Of a DNA stretch of 64,000 nt, positions 31,507 to 39,949 are shown one piece after another. The translations under genes and the position numbers were made by a program. The stretch spans positions 1 to 64,000 of the forward strand of contig NZ_PCPR01000021.1 in the NCBI RefSeq assembly GCF_002979775.1, written 5' to 3'. The DNA comes from Arthrobacter sp. MYb23 (GTDB lineage Bacteria; Actinomycetota; Actinomycetes; Actinomycetales; Micrococcaceae). The stretch's first letter is position 1. Each line of letters begins with the position of its first letter. A model generated the notes under the pieces. It had not been told where the DNA came from, ran no database searches, and worked only from the letters and a program-made list of their open reading frames with translations.

Positions 31507-31540
31507 GTTCGCAATAAGAACAAGCGTGCGGAATATGAAC
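31507..31540. promoter_or_regulatory. Tandem 15-bp dyads upstream of the shikimate dehydrogenase gene
   Basis: GTTCGCAATAAGAAC (31507-31521) and GTGCGGAATATGAAC (31526-31540) agree at 12 of 15 positions and start 19 bp apart. The first has GTTC/GAAC ends in inverted orientation. The shape and the GTTCG start resemble the 15-bp sites bound by PcaR/PcaU IclR proteins. Either IclR regulator of the block could bind. The promoter itself is not clear. Confidence 0.62.
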
Positions 31541-31628
31541 ACTTGTAGTAATCTAAATAACACCCGGTCAGGCGGCGCCCCCAGCGAGTGCCACAAGACC
31601 GCGGTGCTGAAGTCAAAGGAGCTTTAGG

Positions 31629-32540
31629 ATGAGCAACCGAGCCGAGTCCGTTCTGGTGGGCCTCATAGGCGAAGGCGTCATGCCCTCGCTCACGCCGCCC
31701 ATGCACGAACGCGAAGCCGACGTGCAGGGCCTTCGCTTGCTGTACCGCCCCCTGGACCTGCTGGAGCTCGCATTGCCGGCCGCCGCCGTCGGGGACCTCC
31801 TCACCGCGGCGCAGCGCATGGGCTTCAACGGCCTCAACATCACGCACCCGTGCAAGCAGCTGGTGCTTGAGCACCTTGATGAAATTTCCGACGACGCCCG
31901 TCGCCTGGGAGCCGTGAACACGGTCCTCCTTCAGGACGGTCGGTTTATCGGCCACAACACAGACTTCTCCGGCTTCGGTTCGGCGCTCGCCGACGGCCTC
32001 CCGAACGCCAAGCTGAACCGCGTCGTCCAGTTGGGTGCGGGCGGTGCCGGTTCCGCCGTCGCCTACGCACTCCTCAAAGCCGGCGTCAGCACGCTGGACC
32101 TGGTGGACATGGATCCGGCCCGCGCCGCGGAACGTGCCGCCGAACTCGGCGAGCTTTTCCCGGCGGCCACGGTCACGCCGCGAAGCACCAACGAACTGAG
32201 CCAGATCATGCCCCTCGCGGACGGCTTGGTTCACTGCACCCCGATCGGCATGGCCGCCCATCCGGGACTTCCCCTGGACATCGGGCTGCTCGAGTCGCGG
32301 CATTGGGTGGCGGACATCGTGTACCGCCCCATAGAAACGCAGCTGGTCCGCGAAGCTCGCGCCAAGGGCTGCGATGTCCTCGACGGCGGCCGCATGGCAG
32401 TTGGGCAGGCGGCCGACGCCTTCCAGCTCATCACTGGACGCGAGGCGGACCGCGATCGCATGCGGGCACACTTCCTGGAGTTGATTGAAGTGGAAGACGC
32501 CCAAGCTGAGGCCCCCGAGCTGACGAAGGCGGGCAACTGA
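31629..32540 (+). CDS. aroE: Shikimate (quinate/shikimate) dehydrogenase, catabolic type
   Basis: A 303-residue AroE-family enzyme that interconverts shikimate and 3-dehydroshikimate. Substrate and catalytic residues are visible: NITHPCKQ with the catalytic Lys K76, and HNTDFSGF with D112. The nucleotide motif is GAGGAGSA (137-144). After strand beta-2 the sequence is LVDMDPARA, with acidic residues where biosynthetic AroE has the NADP-binding N-R-T, so NAD+ is the likely cofactor, as in catabolic QsuD-type enzymes. AAAGGAG lies 8 bases before ATG. It overlaps the dehydratase gene (TGATG). First gene of the long catabolic operon. Confidence 0.9.
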   Translation: MSNRAESVLVGLIGEGVMPSLTPPMHEREADVQGLRLLYRPLDLLELALPAAAVGDLLTAAQRMGFNGLNITHPCKQLVLEHLDEISDDARRLGAVNTVLLQDGRFIGHNTDFSGFGSALADGLPNAKLNRVVQLGAGGAGSAVAYALLKAGVSTLDLVDMDPARAAERAAELGELFPAATVTPRSTNELSQIMPLADGLVHCTPIGMAAHPGLPLDIGLLESRHWVADIVYRPIETQLVREARAKGCDVLDGGRMAVGQAADAFQLITGREADRDRMRAHFLELIEVEDAQAEAPELTKAGN

Positions 32541-34426
32541 TGCGCACCGGAATCGCAACGGTCTGCCTGTCCGGCACGCTGAAGGAGAAGATGCAGGCCT
32601 GCGCCATCGCGGGCTTCGACGGCATCGAGATCTTTGAACAGGACCTCGTTACGTCCCCGCACAGCCCGGAAGAAGTCCGGAAAATGGCCGCCGACCTCGG
32701 TCTGGGCCTGGACCTCTACCAGCCGTTCCGGGATTTCGACGGCGTCACGCCGGACCTTCTCAAGGCCAACCTCAAGCGGGCAGAGGCCAAGTTCAACCTC
32801 ATGGAACGTCTGGGCATGGACACCATCCTGGTCTGCTCCAATGTGGCCACGGCGACCATCGATGATGATGACCTCAGGGCAGAGCAGCTGGCGGAATTGG
32901 CAGAGTTGGCCGGGGCGCACGGAGTCAAGGTTGCCTACGAAGCCCTGGCATGGGGCAAATACGTCAACGACTACGAGCACGCGTATCGCTTGGTGGAAAT
33001 GGTGGACCACCCCAACCTCGGCACCTGCTTGGACTCCTTCCACATCCTCTCCCGCGACTGGGACACCGCGCCCATCGAGCAAATCAACGCGGAGAAGATC
33101 TTCTTCGTCCAGGTTGCCGACGCCCCCAAACTCTCCATGGACGTGCTGTCGTGGAGCCGCCATTACCGCGTCTTCCCGGGTGAAGGACAGTTCGAGCTCG
33201 CCAAGTTCATGGGCCACGTTGTCCGTGCCGGCTACACGGGGCCGGTCTCGCTCGAGGTCTTCAACGATGTCTTCCGCCAGTCGGACACCGAGCGCACCGC
33301 CGTGGATGCCATGCGTTCACTGATCTGGTTGGAGGAGCAGAGCGCCAAATGGCTGGCGAGCACCGCTTTGGAACCCGGAACCGGATCCCCAGCGGGCAAC
33401 GGCAGTGCGTCCCGCCGTCGTTATCCCATGGAACTGGCCACGCTGCCCAAGGTGAACGAGCCCGCAGGTTTCAACTTCGCCGAGGTCAAGGCCGATGACA
33501 CCGCGCAACTCGAGAAATTGCTTGGCCAGCTCGGTTTCGGGTTCGAAGGCCGTCACCGCACCAAGGACGTCCAGCTCTGGACCATGGGCCAGGCGCGCGT
33601 GATCATCAACGAACAAGCGGCCTCGCACGCTGAACCGGCTATCGCCGCGTTGGGGTTCGACGTCGACTCTCCAGTGATTGCCTCCGCCCGCGCCCAGCAA
33701 CTCAAGGCGCCAGTGGTTGCCCGCAAGGTCCAGGCTGACGAGGAAGTCTTCCAAGGCATCTCCGCGCCGGATTCCACCGAGATTTTCCTGTGCCAGGGAA
33801 GCCCGGACGGAACGGCAGCGTGGACGCACGAGTTCGGGGAGGGGCTGGAATACGCCTCCAGCGCTCAGAACGCAGTCATTGACCACGTCAATCTGGCCCA
33901 GCCGTGGCAGCACTTTGACGAAGCCGTCCTCTTCTACACCAGTGCTTTGGCTTTGGAACCCCAGCCGTTTGCCGAGGTACCCAGCCCCAGCGGCTTGGTC
34001 CGCTCGCAGGTCATGGAGACCAGCAACGGAGCGGTCAGGCTGGTCCTGAACCTGGCGCCCGCACAGCAGGCACAAGAAAAAGCCCGCAAAACGTACCAGG
34101 AACACATCGCCTTCGCCGTGGACGACCTCGTGGCAACTGCCCGGTCCGCCCGCGATCGCGGCCTCGAGTTCCTGCAGATTCCGGCCAACTACTACGAGGA
34201 CCTGGACGCGCGGTTCGATCTTGAACCCGGTTTCCTGGCCACCCTCAAGGAGCTCAACCTCCTGTATGACCGGGACGCCAACGGCGAATTCCTCCACTTC
34301 TACACCGCCACCGTGGGCAGTGTGTTCTTCGAAATGGTGGAGCGTCGCGGCAGCTATGACGGCTACGGGGCGCCCAACGCCCCGGTGCGCCACGCCGTCC
34401 AATACGACTCGCTCCACCGGGTGTAA
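32540..34426 (+). CDS. 3-dehydroshikimate dehydratase, TIM-barrel fused to HPPD-like domain
   Basis: A 628-residue two-domain enzyme. Residues 1-275 are a sugar-phosphate-isomerase/epimerase-type TIM barrel with metal and substrate segments (VAYEALAWGKYVN, LGTCLDSFHILSRDWD, IFFVQVADAP, PVSLEVFNDVFRQ), as in QsuB/QuiC dehydratases that turn 3-dehydroshikimate into protocatechuate. After a Pro/Gly/Ser linker (about 275-300), residues 300-625 resemble 4-hydroxyphenylpyruvate dioxygenase (VOC fold: VIDHVNLAQPWQHFDEAVLF, HIAFAVDDLVATA, VGSVFFEMVERRGSYDGYG). The C-terminal domain retains H, H and E metal-like positions; its activity is unproven. It overlaps aroE by one base and feeds the pca genes directly downstream. 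Confidence 0.88.
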   Translation: MRTGIATVCLSGTLKEKMQACAIAGFDGIEIFEQDLVTSPHSPEEVRKMAADLGLGLDLYQPFRDFDGVTPDLLKANLKRAEAKFNLMERLGMDTILVCSNVATATIDDDDLRAEQLAELAELAGAHGVKVAYEALAWGKYVNDYEHAYRLVEMVDHPNLGTCLDSFHILSRDWDTAPIEQINAEKIFFVQVADAPKLSMDVLSWSRHYRVFPGEGQFELAKFMGHVVRAGYTGPVSLEVFNDVFRQSDTERTAVDAMRSLIWLEEQSAKWLASTALEPGTGSPAGNGSASRRRYPMELATLPKVNEPAGFNFAEVKADDTAQLEKLLGQLGFGFEGRHRTKDVQLWTMGQARVIINEQAASHAEPAIAALGFDVDSPVIASARAQQLKAPVVARKVQADEEVFQGISAPDSTEIFLCQGSPDGTAAWTHEFGEGLEYASSAQNAVIDHVNLAQPWQHFDEAVLFYTSALALEPQPFAEVPSPSGLVRSQVMETSNGAVRLVLNLAPAQQAQEKARKTYQEHIAFAVDDLVATARSARDRGLEFLQIPANYYEDLDARFDLEPGFLATLKELNLLYDRDANGEFLHFYTATVGSVFFEMVERRGSYDGYGAPNAPVRHAVQYDSLHRV

Positions 34427-34497
34427 GCCCACAGCCGCTAATCCCACAGAAGCCGCCCCGCAAACCAACAAGAACCGTCAACCGAAAGGAGCCGGCC

Positions 34498-35367
34498 GTG
34501 CCACACGAACAGACAGCACAGGCGCTCGAATCCGAGGAACTAGTGCCGCCCGCTGAGCCACACGCCGCACAAGAGTCCAAGAAGGTGGAAACCCAAGCAG
34601 ATCTCAGTGCTGAGATCAAAGCCATGGGTGATCGCTACGCCGAGGCACTGAAGAACGGCCGGGGACCGGAAACCATGCCGCGACTGGACTACTCGCCGTA
34701 CCGGAGCAGCATCCTGCGCCACCCCACCAAGAGCCTGCACCACGCGGACCCGGAGACCATCGAGCTCTACTCGCCCGCGTTCGGCCACCAGGACGTGCAC
34801 GCGCTGGAATCGGACCTGACCATCCAGCACAACGGTGAGCCGCAGGGTGAGCGCATCATCGTGGCCGGCCGCGTCCTCGATGGCGATGGCCGCCCCGTTG
34901 CCGGTCAGCTCGTGGAGATCTGGCAGGCCAACGCATCCGGCCGCTATATCCACAAGCGCGACCAGCACCCCGCGCCGCTGGACCCCAACTTCACGGGCGT
35001 TGGCCGCTGCATCACCGGCGATGACGGCTCGTACAGCTTCACCACCATCAAGCCCGGCGCGTACCCGTGGAAGAACCACCTGAACGCCTGGCGTCCGGCC
35101 CACATCCACTTCTCCATGTTCGGCTCGGAATTCACCCAGCGCCTCGTCACCCAGATGTACTTCCCGGGTGACCAGCTCTTCCCGCTGGACCCCATCTACC
35201 AGTCGATTGTGGACCAGGACGCCCGCGACCGCCTCGTGGCACAGTACGACCATGAGCTGACCAGCCCCGAGTGGGCTCTCGGCTACAAGTGGGACATCAT
35301 CCTGACCGGTTCCAAGCGCACCTGGACCGAAAACGAAGCATACGGCGACGCCGGGGACGAGGAGTAA
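34498..35367 (+). CDS. pcaH: Protocatechuate 3,4-dioxygenase beta subunit
   Basis: A 289-residue intradiol dioxygenase subunit. It carries the iron ligands expected in the catalytic beta chain: a Tyr in ASGRYIHKRDQ, a Tyr near KPGAYPWKNH, and the two His of NAWRPAHIHFSMFG. The complex opens protocatechuate to 3-carboxy-cis,cis-muconate. The first 40 residues are a low-complexity Glu/Ala-rich extension longer than usual. GTG 34498 has AAAGGAG 6 bases upstream. It is followed 5 bases later by pcaG. Confidence 0.95.
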   Translation: MPHEQTAQALESEELVPPAEPHAAQESKKVETQADLSAEIKAMGDRYAEALKNGRGPETMPRLDYSPYRSSILRHPTKSLHHADPETIELYSPAFGHQDVHALESDLTIQHNGEPQGERIIVAGRVLDGDGRPVAGQLVEIWQANASGRYIHKRDQHPAPLDPNFTGVGRCITGDDGSYSFTTIKPGAYPWKNHLNAWRPAHIHFSMFGSEFTQRLVTQMYFPGDQLFPLDPIYQSIVDQDARDRLVAQYDHELTSPEWALGYKWDIILTGSKRTWTENEAYGDAGDEE

Positions 35368-35372
35368 AGCGC

Positions 35373-35987
35373 ATGAGCAAGCTGGCACCCACACCGGGTC
35401 AGACCGTTGGCCCCTTCTACGGCTACGCCCTTCCGTTTAATAAGGACAACGAACTCCTGGCTCCGGGCAGCCCCGGCAGCATCCGCCTCCAGGGAACGGT
35501 CTACGACGGCGCGGGCAACGCCATCCCGGACGCCATCCTGGAAATCTGGCAGCCGGACTCTGAGGGCAAGATCGTCGAGCGCACCGGCTCCCTGGTCCGC
35601 GACGGCTACACGTTCACCGGCTGGGGCCGCGGCTCCGTGGGCAACTCGGGCGTGTACACCTTCACTACGGTCAACCCCGGCCCCACGGCTCCCGGCGCGG
35701 CGGCGTTCATCTCCGTGGCCGTCTTCGCCCGCGGCCTCATGAACCGCCTCTTCACCCGCGTTTACTTGCCGGAAAACGAGGAAGCGCTGGCCAACGATCC
35801 CCTGCTGAGCTCCCTCGACCCGGAGCGCCGCAAGACGCTGATCGCCCGCCGCGACGCCGACGGCGGCCTCACCTGGGACATCCGCCTGCAGGGTGGCGAC
35901 GAGACCGTGTTCCTGGACTTCCAGCAGGACGGCTCGCTGGAAACCAGCGTCAACGCGGACCATTCTGCAAGGGTCAACCAGGCATGA
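35373..35987 (+). CDS. pcaG: Protocatechuate 3,4-dioxygenase alpha subunit
   Basis: A 204-residue intradiol dioxygenase subunit, starting MSKLAPTPGQTVGPFYGYAL as PcaG proteins do. It shares the fold of PcaH but lacks the full iron-ligand set (FISVAVFARGLMNRLFTRVY replaces the His-x-His segment). It therefore shapes the substrate pocket of the heteromer rather than binding iron. ATG 35373 lies 5 bases after pcaH. It overlaps pcaB by 4 bases. Confidence 0.94.
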   Translation: MSKLAPTPGQTVGPFYGYALPFNKDNELLAPGSPGSIRLQGTVYDGAGNAIPDAILEIWQPDSEGKIVERTGSLVRDGYTFTGWGRGSVGNSGVYTFTTVNPGPTAPGAAAFISVAVFARGLMNRLFTRVYLPENEEALANDPLLSSLDPERRKTLIARRDADGGLTWDIRLQGGDETVFLDFQQDGSLETSVNADHSARVNQA

Positions 35988-37405
35988 CCGACGGCGACTT
36001 CGGCCTCCTTAGCCCCGTCTCGGCGTCGCCCGCTGTGACGGCGCTGACGGGCGACCGTGCCGTGATCGCGGCAATCCTCCACGTCGAAGCCTCCTGGGCT
36101 GCCGTCCTTGAGGGTGCGGGACTCGTTCCCGCCGGTTCCGCCGCTGTGGTGGCCGAAGCCGCCGATGCCGGTTCTTACGATGTTCTTTCGGTAGCGGAAC
36201 GCGCCCAAGGGGGCGCCAACCCGGTGATTCCGTTGCTCGGAGACTTGCGCGCCCGCGTCCGGGAGTTGGACACCTCCGGAATCGGCGCCGGCAAGGCCGT
36301 CCACACCTCGCTGACCAGCCAAGACGTCCTCGACTCCGCCCTCATGGTGCTCGCCAGCCGCACCGTTTCTTCGTTGCTGGCAGAGGTTAAAGGCACGACG
36401 ACGGCGCTCGCCACCCTGGCGGAGCAGCATGCGGACACGCTGTGCGTGGGCAGGAGCCTGACCCAGCACGCACTTCCTTACACGTTCGGGCTCAAGGCTG
36501 CACAGTGGTTCCAAGGCGTAGCCGCTGCGGCTGCGCGTTTGGAATCCCTTGAGTTGCCGGTTCAGTTTGGCGGGGCCGGCGGGACGCTGGCTTCGGCCAC
36601 CAAGCTCGCAGCTGGTTCGGACTCCACGCCGTTCACCCTTGCGGATTCCCTGGCTGCCGAGCTCGGCCTCGCTCCTGCTCCGGCCCCTTGGCACAGCAAC
36701 CGGCTGGCGGTCACCGCCCTCGGCGACGGGCTCGCCGCCCTCATCGATTCCTTCGGCAAAATCGCCGCGGACCTGCTCTTCCTGAGCCGCCCGGAAGTTG
36801 CCGAACTTGGTGAACCGCTGGCTGCCGGACGCGGTGTTTCCTCGGCCATGCCGCAGAAGCAAAACCCCGTGTTGTCCGTCCTCATCCGCAGCGCAGCGTT
36901 GCAGGCCCCCGGTCTTGCAGCCCAACTGCACCTCGCCGCGGCAACCTTCAACGACGAGCGACCCGATGGCGCCTGGCACAGTGAATGGCCGGCCCTGCGC
37001 CAGCTGCTCGCGTTGGCCCTGGGCACTGCCCGTCACCTCCGCGAACTCACCGAAGGCCTCCGGGTGTTCCCCGACGCCATGCTCAGGAATCTCGGGATCT
37101 CGGGACCGCTGCTGCTCAGCGAAGGTGTGGCGGCCGCCGTCGCACCCCTCCTCGGCGAGGACGGAAAACAGAAGCTGCAGGCCGTCGTCGACGAAACCCT
37201 GAAGTCGCCCGCCGCCGAGCAATCCCGGATCTATACCAAGCTCCTGCGCGAAGCCGTCCCCGCGGACAGGCTTTCTGACGCCGAACTTGAAGCGCTCCTG
37301 GACCCTGCAAGCTACCTTGGCGAAGCGGCGGAGATCAGCCGCCGGATTCTCGCCACTTACCCCGACTTTGCAGCATCTTCATCGAAAGGAGCCGCTCGTG
37401 GCTAA
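35984..37405 (+). CDS. pcaB: 3-carboxy-cis,cis-muconate cycloisomerase
   Basis: A 473-residue fumarase/aspartase-superfamily enzyme that lactonises 3-carboxymuconate to 4-carboxymuconolactone. The superfamily signature SSAMPQKQNP (about 285-294) is present, as are the HTSLTSQDVLDSA and LTQHALPYTFG segments. It is Ala-rich and uses high-GC codons like its neighbours. It starts within the pcaG stop (ATGA) and ends 8 bases inside pcaD, so the operon is tightly coupled. Confidence 0.94.
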   Translation: MTDGDFGLLSPVSASPAVTALTGDRAVIAAILHVEASWAAVLEGAGLVPAGSAAVVAEAADAGSYDVLSVAERAQGGANPVIPLLGDLRARVRELDTSGIGAGKAVHTSLTSQDVLDSALMVLASRTVSSLLAEVKGTTTALATLAEQHADTLCVGRSLTQHALPYTFGLKAAQWFQGVAAAAARLESLELPVQFGGAGGTLASATKLAAGSDSTPFTLADSLAAELGLAPAPAPWHSNRLAVTALGDGLAALIDSFGKIAADLLFLSRPEVAELGEPLAAGRGVSSAMPQKQNPVLSVLIRSAALQAPGLAAQLHLAAATFNDERPDGAWHSEWPALRQLLALALGTARHLRELTEGLRVFPDAMLRNLGISGPLLLSEGVAAAVAPLLGEDGKQKLQAVVDETLKSPAAEQSRIYTKLLREAVPADRLSDAELEALLDPASYLGEAAEISRRILATYPDFAASSSKGAARG

Positions 37406-38201
37406 GCCAACCATCAAGGCCGTGCTGCTGTCCCCGCAGCGCGAACTGGGAGACAAACCGCTCCTGGTGGTGGGCCCGTCGCTGGGCACGTCCACCGTGC
37501 TGTGGACGGAAACGGCTGCCCTCCTGGGCGACGAATACGACGTCATCGGTTGGGACCTCCCGGGCCACGGCATTTCGCCAACCGTCACGGAAGGCTTCGA
37601 TGTTGCGGAACTCGCGGACGCCGTCGTCGATCTTGTCGACTCCGTTTCGCCGGACGGAAAGTTCCACTACGCCGGTGTTTCGCTGGGCGGAGCGACGGGC
37701 CTGCAGCTCGGCATCAAGCACGGCGACCGGCTCCGCAGCCTGTCGGTTCAATGCAGCGGCGCCAAGCTGGGCACTCCAGAAGGCTGGCTGGAGCGCGCCG
37801 AAACCGTGCGCAAACTCGGCACACCCGTGATGATCCAAGGCTCCGCGGAACGTTGGTTCGGGACCGGGTTCATGGATCGCCAGCCGGAGATCAGCAGCCG
37901 CCTCCTGCACGCCCTCCGGGACGCCGATCGCTTCGGCTACTCGTTCTGCTGCGAAGCCCTCGCCGCTTTTGATGTCCGTGAGGAGCTCGGCAGCATCACC
38001 GTCCCCACTCAGGTGATTGCCGGCGTCGAGGATTCCGTGGCGCCGCCGTCGGTGGCCGAATCTGTTGCCGCCGGCATCCGCGCGGGTGGAGGTTTCGCCG
38101 TGGTGGAAACGCTCGACGGCGTCGCCCACCTCGCACCCGCCGAGGCACCGGACGCCGTGGCCGATGTGATGCGCACTTTTATGAAGGAGAACGGACGATG
38201 A
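37398..38201 (+). CDS. pcaD: 3-oxoadipate enol-lactonase
   Basis: A 267-residue alpha/beta hydrolase that opens 3-oxoadipate enol-lactone to 3-oxoadipate. The nucleophile elbow GVSLGG, oxyanion region VVGPSLGTSTVLW, WDLPGHG loop, a late acidic segment (AGVEDSVAPP) and catalytic His in DGVAHLAPAEAP are all visible. GTG 37398 has AAAGGAG 7 bases upstream; the open frame reaches further back inside pcaB but is not needed. It overlaps pcaC by 4 bases. It is separate from pcaC, not fused as PcaL. Confidence 0.93.
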   Translation: MAKPTIKAVLLSPQRELGDKPLLVVGPSLGTSTVLWTETAALLGDEYDVIGWDLPGHGISPTVTEGFDVAELADAVVDLVDSVSPDGKFHYAGVSLGGATGLQLGIKHGDRLRSLSVQCSGAKLGTPEGWLERAETVRKLGTPVMIQGSAERWFGTGFMDRQPEISSRLLHALRDADRFGYSFCCEALAAFDVREELGSITVPTQVIAGVEDSVAPPSVAESVAAGIRAGGGFAVVETLDGVAHLAPAEAPDAVADVMRTFMKENGR

Positions 38202-38641
38202 GTACTGTTTCCGGCGACGCCGAACGCAATGGTGCCGTGCAGCCCGACGCCACCGCGCAGGACATTTACGACGCCGGCATGGTGGTCCGCCGCGAAGTGC
38301 TCGGCGATGCGCACGTGGACCGGGCCAACGCCAACAAGGATTCCTTTACCGAGGACTACCAGGACATGATCACCAGGATCGCCTGGGGTGGCATCTGGAC
38401 GCGGCCCGGCCTGAGCCGGCAGATGCGATCCGCCGTCACCCTCACGGCGCTGGTGGCGCACGGTCACTGGGAGGAGCTCGCCATGCACGTCCGGGCGGCC
38501 CTCAACAACGGCCTGAGCAGGGACGAAATCAGGGAGATCCTGCTGCAGACCGCCATTTATTGCAGTGTGCCGTCGGCCAACTCGGCCTTCAAGACGGCCC
38601 AGAAAGTATTCGCCGAGATCGACGCCAACGAACCCAACTAA
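38198..38641 (+). CDS. pcaC: 4-carboxymuconolactone decarboxylase
   Basis: A 147-residue CMD-family protein (AhpD-like fold) that decarboxylates 4-carboxymuconolactone to 3-oxoadipate enol-lactone. Family sequence DFQDMITRIAWG-like (EDYQDMITRIAWGGIWTRPG), RSAVTLTALVAHGHWEEL and ILLQTAIYCSVPSAN is clear. The last two codons (Pro-Asn) and the TAA stop are supplied by the 5' end of repeat element C2, so the present C-terminus was set by that element. It overlaps pcaD by 4 bases. Confidence 0.94.
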   Translation: MSTVSGDAERNGAVQPDATAQDIYDAGMVVRREVLGDAHVDRANANKDSFTEDYQDMITRIAWGGIWTRPGLSRQMRSAVTLTALVAHGHWEELAMHVRAALNNGLSRDEIREILLQTAIYCSVPSANSAFKTAQKVFAEIDANEPN

Positions 38642-38698
38642 GTCGCATTTGAGCGCGTTTAGACCCCTCAAAACGCGCACTAATGCGACTCAGTTGGG
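38633..38698. repeat. 66-bp structured repeat, family C copy 2
   Basis: Begins CCCAACTAAGTCGCATTTGA and ends CTAATGCGACTCAGTTGGG; inner arms GCGCGTTT/AAACGCGC. The inner stem sequence differs from copies 1 and 3 but stays paired. Its first nine bases are the last codons and stop of pcaC. It separates pcaHGBDC from pcaFIJR. Confidence 0.88.
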
Positions 38699-38720
38699 TA
38701 AAGAGAACGAAGGAAAACCC

Positions 38721-39935
38721 ATGAACCAGGCTTTTGTGTACGACGCCGTGCGCACGCCCTTTGGCAAGTTCGGCTCCGGCCTTGCAGCGGTCCGTCCCGA
38801 TGACCTTGCGGCCCACGTGGTCCGAGAGTCCGTCAAACGTGCTCCGGGGCTTGATGTTGAGCGGATCGACGAGGTGGTGTTCGGCAACGCCAACGGTGCC
38901 GGCGAGGAAAACCGCAACGTCGCCCGCATGGCCACCCTGCTGGCTGGCCTTCCGGTCTCCATCCCGGGCACCTCGGTCAACCGTCTCTGCGGCTCCTCCT
39001 TGGACGCTGCGATCATCGCTTCGCGCCAGATCAACGCAGGAGACGCCGACCTCATGCTGGTGGGCGGCGCCGAATCCATGTCCCGTGCTCCGTGGGTCCT
39101 CCCGAAGACCTCCAAGCCCTACCCGGCCGGTGACATGACACTCGCTTCAACCACGCTCGGTTGGCGCCTTGTGAACCCAGCCATGAACAAGGACTGGACC
39201 ATCTCCTTGGGCGAAGCCACCGAACGGCTGCGCGAGAAGTACGGCATCACCCGGGAACGGCAGGACCAGTTTGCTGCGGATTCGCACAATCTGGCCGACG
39301 CCGCGTGGAACGAAGGCTTCTACGATTCTTTGGTGACAGCGGTTCCGGGCACTGACCTGGTCCGTGACGAGGGCATCCGTGCCGGCTCTTCGGCGGAGAA
39401 GCTGGGCGGTTTGAAGACCGTGTTCCGGGCTGAGTCTGACGGGCCCGACGGCGGTACGGTCACCGCCGGGAATGCCTCGCCTTTGTCTGATGGTGCTTCT
39501 GCTGCGTGGATTGGTTCCGAGGCTGCCTCGGCGATCCTCGGCATGGAGCCCCTAGCCCGCATCGCGGGCCGCGGCGCGCACGGCAACGACCCCCAGTTCT
39601 TCGGGTTCGCCCCGGTGGAGGCAGCGAACAAGGCCCTCGCGAAGGCGGGCATCGGCTGGGACCAGGTGGGCGCCGTCGAACTTAATGAGGCGTTCGCCGC
39701 ACAGTCGTTGGCGTGCGTTGACGCGTGGGGGATCGACCCCGCAATCGTGAACCAGCACGGTGGCGCGATCGCGATGGGCCACCCGCTGGGTGCCTCCGGT
39801 ACCCGCATCCTGGGTACGCTCGCCCGCTCACTGCAGGCTTCCGGCCAGCGGTGGGGTGTCGCGGCGATCTGCATCGGCGTGGGCCAAGGCCTTGCTGTGG
39901 TGCTCGAAAACGTCACTGCCGGCGCTTCGGCATAG
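38721..39935 (+). CDS. pcaF: Beta-ketoadipyl-CoA thiolase
   Basis: A 404-residue thiolase. Catalytic residues are recognisable: the nucleophile Cys in NRLCGSSLDA (about residue 90), His in GGAIAMGHPLGASGTR, and Cys in AICIGVGQG. It cleaves 3-oxoadipyl-CoA with CoA to succinyl-CoA and acetyl-CoA, the last step of the pathway. ATG 38721 has AAGGAA about 6 bases upstream. It lies after repeat C2 and is followed 14 bases later by pcaI, so it is the right type for this branch rather than a biosynthetic acetyl-CoA acetyltransferase. Confidence 0.92.
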   Translation: MNQAFVYDAVRTPFGKFGSGLAAVRPDDLAAHVVRESVKRAPGLDVERIDEVVFGNANGAGEENRNVARMATLLAGLPVSIPGTSVNRLCGSSLDAAIIASRQINAGDADLMLVGGAESMSRAPWVLPKTSKPYPAGDMTLASTTLGWRLVNPAMNKDWTISLGEATERLREKYGITRERQDQFAADSHNLADAAWNEGFYDSLVTAVPGTDLVRDEGIRAGSSAEKLGGLKTVFRAESDGPDGGTVTAGNASPLSDGASAAWIGSEAASAILGMEPLARIAGRGAHGNDPQFFGFAPVEAANKALAKAGIGWDQVGAVELNEAFAAQSLACVDAWGIDPAIVNQHGGAIAMGHPLGASGTRILGTLARSLQASGQRWGVAAICIGVGQGLAVVLENVTAGASA

Positions 39936-39949
39936 AAGGGTAAAGAGTC

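Noticed and set aside
35762..37222. A 486-codon open frame antisense to pcaB
   Set aside because: pcaB is certain from its signature and operon position; the antisense frame is compositional.
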